Source: Schistocephalus solidus (Eukaryota; Platyhelminthes; Cestoda; Diphyllobothriidea; Diphyllobothriidae). Taken from it: a stretch of DNA of 64,000 bases. The notes under the pieces are model-generated. The model worked only from the letters and a program-made list of their open reading frames with translations, searched no databases and was not told the DNA's origin. The position numbers were made by a program, and so were the translations under genes. The DNA lies in NCBI GenBank assembly GCA_017591395.1, contig WEDG01004851.1:1-64000 (forward strand), given 5' to 3'. Of the stretch, positions 59,025 to 64,000 are shown one piece after another; within the stretch, counting starts at the first letter, position 1; every line of letters starts with the position of its first letter.

Positions 59025-59265
59025 CGCTCACCGATCGGTTACAGGACTTACTCGTCCCGTTGTGCCTTGGGGCTAACACTCGAGCCCCGCCAGCAGCCGC
59101 AAGGCAGCTAAGGATATAGGCAGAATAACATGACCGACAAAGACAAGGGAGACTGGAATAGCCATTTCCAACCCCAGGTGGTGCGGCGCCCGAGGCTAAA
59201 ACTCGCGACCATTTGGGCAGAAGTCTAACACTCTACCCACTGCGCCACGAGCTCGTTGTCTTTCC
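59025..59265 (-). mobile_element. tRNA-derived SINE, nearly full length
   Basis: Minus strand: GTGGCGCAGTGGGTAGAGTG head, a degraded box B, core, and the complete 3' part GGGGCTCGAGTGTTAGCCCC to ACCGATCGGTGAGCG. It gives the 3' half of the family that is missing from 58,745-58,906. Confidence 0.85.
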
Positions 59266-59269
59266 AGGA

Positions 59270-60587
59270 ACGTGGTAAATTGCATAAATTTCTATTTTTA
59301 CGTCTCCCCTCCCCAAGACATACACGTTTGCATTCGTCCGATTGCCTTGTGTGGTGCATGTATAAAAAACTAGTTAAACAGCCACTGCTTACTCCATTTT
59401 GACCATATTCCGGCGCCAGCTCAAGTATGTTACGCCCGTCTCTCTCCCCCCGCTCCCATGGCAGAGTTGAGCTGCTCTGACATTTACGGACTTTGTCCTC
59501 CTATGTTCCTGTTGAATGGTCTGATTTCGCAATTCTGACATGTGAAGCAGGGTACACTATCGAGGACCGTTCAGTGATTACTCCTCTGTGTACACAGCCT
59601 CCTAGGTGCATGTGCGTCGATGTGGGCAGTGTACGCATTACAACCGGCTGCTATCCTGAAACGATGCAGGTCTTTTTGGCAGCTAAACGAATCTCCAGCT
59701 ACGTGGCTGTCCATGCCGATGGAAGTTACGAAAACCAATAGCTGGTAAACAATCTGAACCAAGCTGTCTTTCGGCCGATAGAAGAAAGGCAAAAACATTT
59801 TTTTGCCAATTAATTTTGCGTAATATGCTCGATCTTGATGCCTGACAACTCCCCGGTCCTGGGGCTTTAATTTAGACTTGTCTATTCTCTTGATCTGTCC
59901 GCGACTGGTCGTTTGGATATTCCTTCGAAGTAAACGCGTCCTCATTTTATTGAATTAAAAGTTTGAAATATCCATCATTTTTAGACGTCTATAAACCCAA
60001 AAGTTCCAAACCGAGTGGGGTAACTAATAAATGGAACCTAGGCCGTGACGTGTTCTTTCATGTTAGAACGCCTCGTAAGCCACAGGACACATTCTCCGCA
60101 GTCCCTCACACGTATAGTTTTCCGAACTAATTAGACGGTCCTGCACACCACCGACGGGCAGTCCGGCGTTACGGAGCACATTCCATGCGCAGATTGTCCC
60201 TTACCAGCTCGGCTACTTCGATAATAAGCGGACTTTCGATAAGGGTACGCATTATTACTTATTATTTGCAGTCCTATCCAAAATCACTCGTTTCATTATG
60301 CGGTTTCGTAGGTGCCTAGCCATCGACCGCCGAAATATAATCGAAGCGTATGAATCGTAAAGCGGATCGATCTATAGATATCAGTTCAGCTGTCCCCGCT
60401 TCCTCCCCCCCCCCCCCCTCCATCAGGCTCTCTCTAACCGGGAACAACTGAACCGAATGGCTCAACTATTGGCTACTCGCATCCAAAGCCGATTCGGTTA
60501 ACGAACATTGACTCCTAGCGATGACCCTAAGACGTGATTCGACAGCGCTAGTTAACGTGTGTGTGTGTGCGCGCATGTCGTCGGGTG
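59270..60587. other. Intron/intergenic sequence; nothing recognised
   Basis: Contains a C run near 60,405-60,420 and a GT run near 60,560. I looked for the next EXOC2 exon here and did not find it. Confidence 0.45.
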
Positions 60588-60985
60588 TGTGTGCCCCCTA
60601 AACGGGCCACGTGATAGATGTGTTGGACCAACGCGGGGGCCACATCAGGGCACGGCAGGCGTTATTAGGGTTGCGCTCCTATAACAAATGCCGAACAGGA
60701 TGGGGTGGAGGTGGTGGCACGCCTAGGGGTGGCTAGGACCTAGGGGCCCCGGCCGCACCAGCCACTTGCGCCCTTCCCCATCTCCGGTCTTCTTGAATCT
60801 GTCTTGACACTGGGCATAGGTGGGGGAGGAGGAGAGTGTGCGGTAGATGCAGTGCAAGTATTCTATAACTTTAAACTAAATCACTCGCAAGTCACCATAC
60901 CTGCACCACCCTTCCGTGGAGCACACGGTGGACATCGTCGGATTACAACGGTCGAACTGTCGTGTGTGTGTGTGTGTCGCTCTTC
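60588..60985 (+). repeat. RTE 3'-UTR copy, variant type
   Basis: CCTAAACGGGCCACGTGATA upstream block, then GGTGGTGGCACGCCTAGGGG, TTGACACTGGGCATAGGTGG and ACGGTCGAACTGTCGTGTGT with a GT tail. It abuts the 5' side of the RTE copy starting at about 60,986. Confidence 0.8.
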
Positions 60986-62878
60986 CACTAAAACGAAACC
61001 GTGACCCATAGTGGAGTTCGGCAGTCTTCTGGGATGTCCGAGCAGCCCTATTTAGGGACAGCACTACTTGCCTCCTCGTAGAGGAAGGGGCTAGAAAAGG
61101 TGCCCTAAACAAATGCTGGGTCTCGTGTCTTCTGCAGCCGGCCGTGGTTCGCAGATCACAAAATACTCAAAAAAAACAACAATACCCCCGTCCTCATCCC
61201 CCGCGCTATACCCTCCGGGCTGCTCGGGTGATTCCACTCACACTAGCAGCCTGGAATGTTCGTTCCCTTTAAGACAATCCTAAGAGCAACCGACCGGAAC
61301 GGAGGACGTCGCTAGTCGCTCGGGAACTGGCGCGCTACAAGGCGCACATTGCTGCTCTCAGCGAGACCCGATTCTCTGAGTTGGAGAAGGTGGGTGCCGG
61401 CTGAACCTTCTTTTAGAGCGGCCGGCCAAAGCCAGAGCGACGCGACGCTGGTGTTGCCTTTGCCATCCGGAACGACATCGTAGGACGTCTGCCGCAAGGT
61501 ATCAATGATCGCCTGATGAGCCTCCGCCTGTCTCTTCGGGGAGACATGTTCGCCACCATCATCAGCGCCTACGCTCCCTCAATGATGAGCTCTGATGCAG
61601 CGAAGGACAAATTCTACGAGGACCTGCACGCCCTCCTGGCGAATGTGCCGAAAGAGGACAAATTAATTGTCCTTGGTGACTTCAACGCCCGTGTCGGGAC
61701 GGACCACGCTGCCTGGCAGGGAGTGCTGGGTCCCCACGGTCTCGGTAGCTGTAACGATAACGGCCTCCTTCTTCTGCAAACGTGTGCGGAACACCGTATC
61801 TTGCTGAACAACACCTTCTTCCGCCTTCCGACGCGGGAGAAGGCCACGTGGATGCACCCTCGGTCTCGGCACTGACAGCTGCTGGACTATGTTCTCGTCC
61901 GGAGGCGAGATCGACAGGACGTGCTGGTAACCAAGGCGATGCCGATGGTTGAACGGATGATCGCCTCGTCATCTCTCAGATGAGGCTCCGACTTCAATCC
62001 CGACGAATGCCCCCAAAGTAAGCGGCCACCAGGTAAGTTACATACTCTCTTATTAAATTTGCCTGCTCACTGTTCTTATTTCAGCAACCAAATAACCGAG
62101 TATCTGGAGAACCTGCATGCTCCAGATAATAACGCCACCGTGGAGACACGGTGGTGTCAACTGCGAAATGTCATCCAGTCCACAGCCCTCGAAGTCCTCG
62201 GACGCGCACGCCGTCAACACCAGGACTGGTTTGATGAAAATGACGCCGACATCAGCAACTTACTCGCGGAGAAGGATGGACTTCACAAAGCCTACATGGA
62301 CCTTCGGACTGACGCACCAAAGCAGCCTTCTTCAGATGCCGCCGCCTTGTACAGCAACGGCTGCGGGAGATGCAGGACGCCTAGATGGTCCGAAAGGCTG
62401 AGGAAATCCAGGAGTATGCAGACCGCAATGAAATGAAAAACTTTTTCAAAGCCATCAAGGCCATCTACGGCCCATGTATCAGGGGGACCGCACCGCTGCT
62501 CAGCTCTGACGGGACAAAACTGCTGACAGAGAAATCGCAAATTCTGAAGCGCTGGGCCGAGCACTTCAGAAGTGTCCTTAATTGCTCATCAGCTATCTCC
62601 GATGCTGCCATTGACTGGCTCCCTCAAGTGGACACGAACAATGACCTGGGTCTGTTGCCTTCCCTACCAGAAACCATCCGGGCCGCGCAGCAGATTTCCA
62701 GCGGTAAAACACCGGGATCCGACGCAATCCCACCGGAAGTCTACAAGCACGACGGGCCCCGGCTGATGGCAGAACTCACACTACTCTTCCAAGAGATGTG
62801 GTGCCAAGGACAAGCTCCTCCGGATTTAAAAGAGCGACCGTTGGTTGCAATGTTGCTACTTCAAAATTATACTCAGAC
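60986..62878 (+). pseudogene. RTE-like element copy 2: 5' UTR, endonuclease, RT start
   Basis: 5' region 60,986-61,240 as in copy 1. Endonuclease about 61,240-62,030 ([26 protein letters not shown]). Linker 62,059-62,436 (QDWFDENDADISNLLAEKD). RT start to 62,878 (FFKAIKAIYGP, ILKRWAEHF, TPGSDAIPPEVYK). It then joins 3'-UTR sequence directly, missing the RT core and finger array. Frameshifts near 61,400, 61,875-61,990 and 62,320 break it. It retains bases lost from copy 1 (near 61,580), so the two decayed independently. Confidence 0.85.
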
Positions 62879-63622
62879 CTCGCAGTCAGTCCAATATTGG
62901 TTGTGCGGAGTGGCTGACTGGTGGTCTGCAAAAGCTCCTTAAGTGACCACTGGCACTCTCACACATGTGAGATGTGAGCCGTTACCACCCTGCTGTGTGA
63001 AATTCTGCTGCTTGTTTTTGGGGAGGGCATGCCATGTACGTAGTACGTGTAGACGAGGTCACCAGCAGCTGCGCCCATTTCCGTATCAGACAACTTACCG
63101 GCTCGGACGGGGGTCCGTTTGTGGGGGTGGGGGAGAGAGTGAGATCGACAGCTCAGCGCATTTTCCTCAATACAAACATTCTGCGCTCACAAAACTATCA
63201 CCGTGCGCTAAAAGCCGTAGCTTGGAAGGTCGCCAACTGACGGGATAACACGAACCGCGTGGTCAGCCCAATGTGTGTTTCGTGTGGAGTGGCTGACTGG
63301 CAGACTGAGAGTCAGGCTGCAATGGCTCCTTCTTACTGTGGCCTTTATGGCACTCCCACTCCGTGGGATCCGAGCCAGGTGTGGTGGTACGCTCAGGGGC
63401 GGTTCCGGCCGCGTCAGCCACCTGCGCCCTCTCCCATCTCCGGTCTTCTTGACTCTGTTTTGACACCGGGCTCAGGTGGGGGAGGAGGAGATAGTGTGGT
63501 AGCTGCAGCGCAAGGCTACTCTCACTTTAAACTTAATCACGCGCAAATCACCGTCCCTGCATGAACCTTCCGTGGAGCATACGGTGGGCATCGTCGGACT
63601 ACGACGGTCAAACTGTCGTGTG
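62879..63622 (+). repeat. RTE 3'-UTR joined to copy 2 by internal deletion
   Basis: Runs from the first module (GCGGAGTGGCTGACTGGTGG) through GCTAAAAGCCGTAGCTTGGA and the second module to ACGACGGTCAAACTGTCGTG. Collinear with 44,595-45,304 but more diverged. Confidence 0.85.
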
Positions 63623-64000
63623 TTATAATTGAGTATACTACTGACTTTCGACTAAAAAGTTTCAAAATATTGATCCTTATCCCAAAACAGCTACTCAGGT
63701 TTAGCCTATGCTTCTAATGTGGTAGCTTAGTGGGTTTTGTTTTGCCCAATTGTCATATCACTTTACCCCCCATGCCTCTCTGTTGTTGTCCTATTCCTTT
63801 CGGCAAAAGCCCTTGATTTAGCTCACCTTTGACCGCTTATAGGCGCAAAAAGGACGCTGGGGGGGATAGAGAGAACGCGATTTGCATGTTGCCTGGATTC
63901 CTTCAAAGGGTGTGGCTAACCTTCATCGCACATATTTCGCTCTCCTACTGCGGAGGCCTCGGGCTTTGAATTATTCAAGGGCCGCCCTGACAAGCATTTA
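63623..64000. other. Right window edge; nothing recognised
   Basis: No gene, repeat core or exon recognised. Confidence 0.45.

Noticed and set aside
59493..59741. 82-codon open frame as the next EXOC2 exon
   Set aside because: The sequence does not match the expected Sec5 helix, and the reading frame from a possible CAG acceptor inside it hits a stop quickly.

Overview
This window looks like a piece of a repeat-rich flatworm genome, most likely a diphyllobothriidean tapeworm (Spirometra/Schistocephalus-like). That placement is an inference. It rests on an RTE-type endonuclease/reverse-transcriptase with C-terminal C2H2 fingers, on CR1-like LINEs, a Penelope-like element and tRNA-derived SINEs, and on a conserved metazoan gene with large repeat-filled introns. 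No prokaryotic, viral, CRISPR or rRNA feature was seen.

Bases 1-26,070 are a LINE graveyard. Three CR1-like families are recognisable: A (CxGC-type ORF1, 3' tail of TTGAA repeats), B (related, second family) and C (3' tail of AAATTCTA repeats). They are nested in one another. A 5.39-kb RTE-like element (3,853-9,246, minus strand) splits a family C copy and is flanked by a perfect 10-bp target-site duplication (TSD). A 47-bp stub of family C sits inside family A copy 2, and a 1.6-kb family C element sits further downstream in the same copy. Every LINE coding region seen is broken by frameshifts or stops.

Bases 26,071-31,820 hold no recognisable gene; the only clear insertion is a foldback SINE.

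Bases 31,821-58,121 (plus strand) carry the 5' part of the one host gene, EXOC2/Sec5 of the exocyst. Seven coding exons (289+192+76+128+63+51+113 = 912 nt = 304 codons) join with compatible phases. They cover the N-terminal IPT/TIG Ral-binding domain and the start of the rod that follows. The rest of the gene lies beyond the window or was not recognised. The introns contain a fossil RTE, a foldback SINE with a 13-bp TSD, an 809-bp RTE 3'-UTR insertion with a 9-bp TSD, a Penelope-like RT fragment, microsatellites and several dispersed repeats.

Bases 58,122-64,000 (intron 7 or downstream) carry two SINEs, AT microsatellites and a second RTE copy (60,986-62,878), which joins directly to the RTE 3'-UTR repeat (62,879-63,622) through an internal deletion.

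The most notable signals are: the reconstructed EXOC2 gene; two SINE-derived foldback insertions with their own TSDs; the RTE element with its finger array and long duplicated 3' UTR, present as a nearly identical inverted solo copy 40 kb away; and a YEDE-CxGC plus coiled-coil ORF1 signature shared by LINE families.
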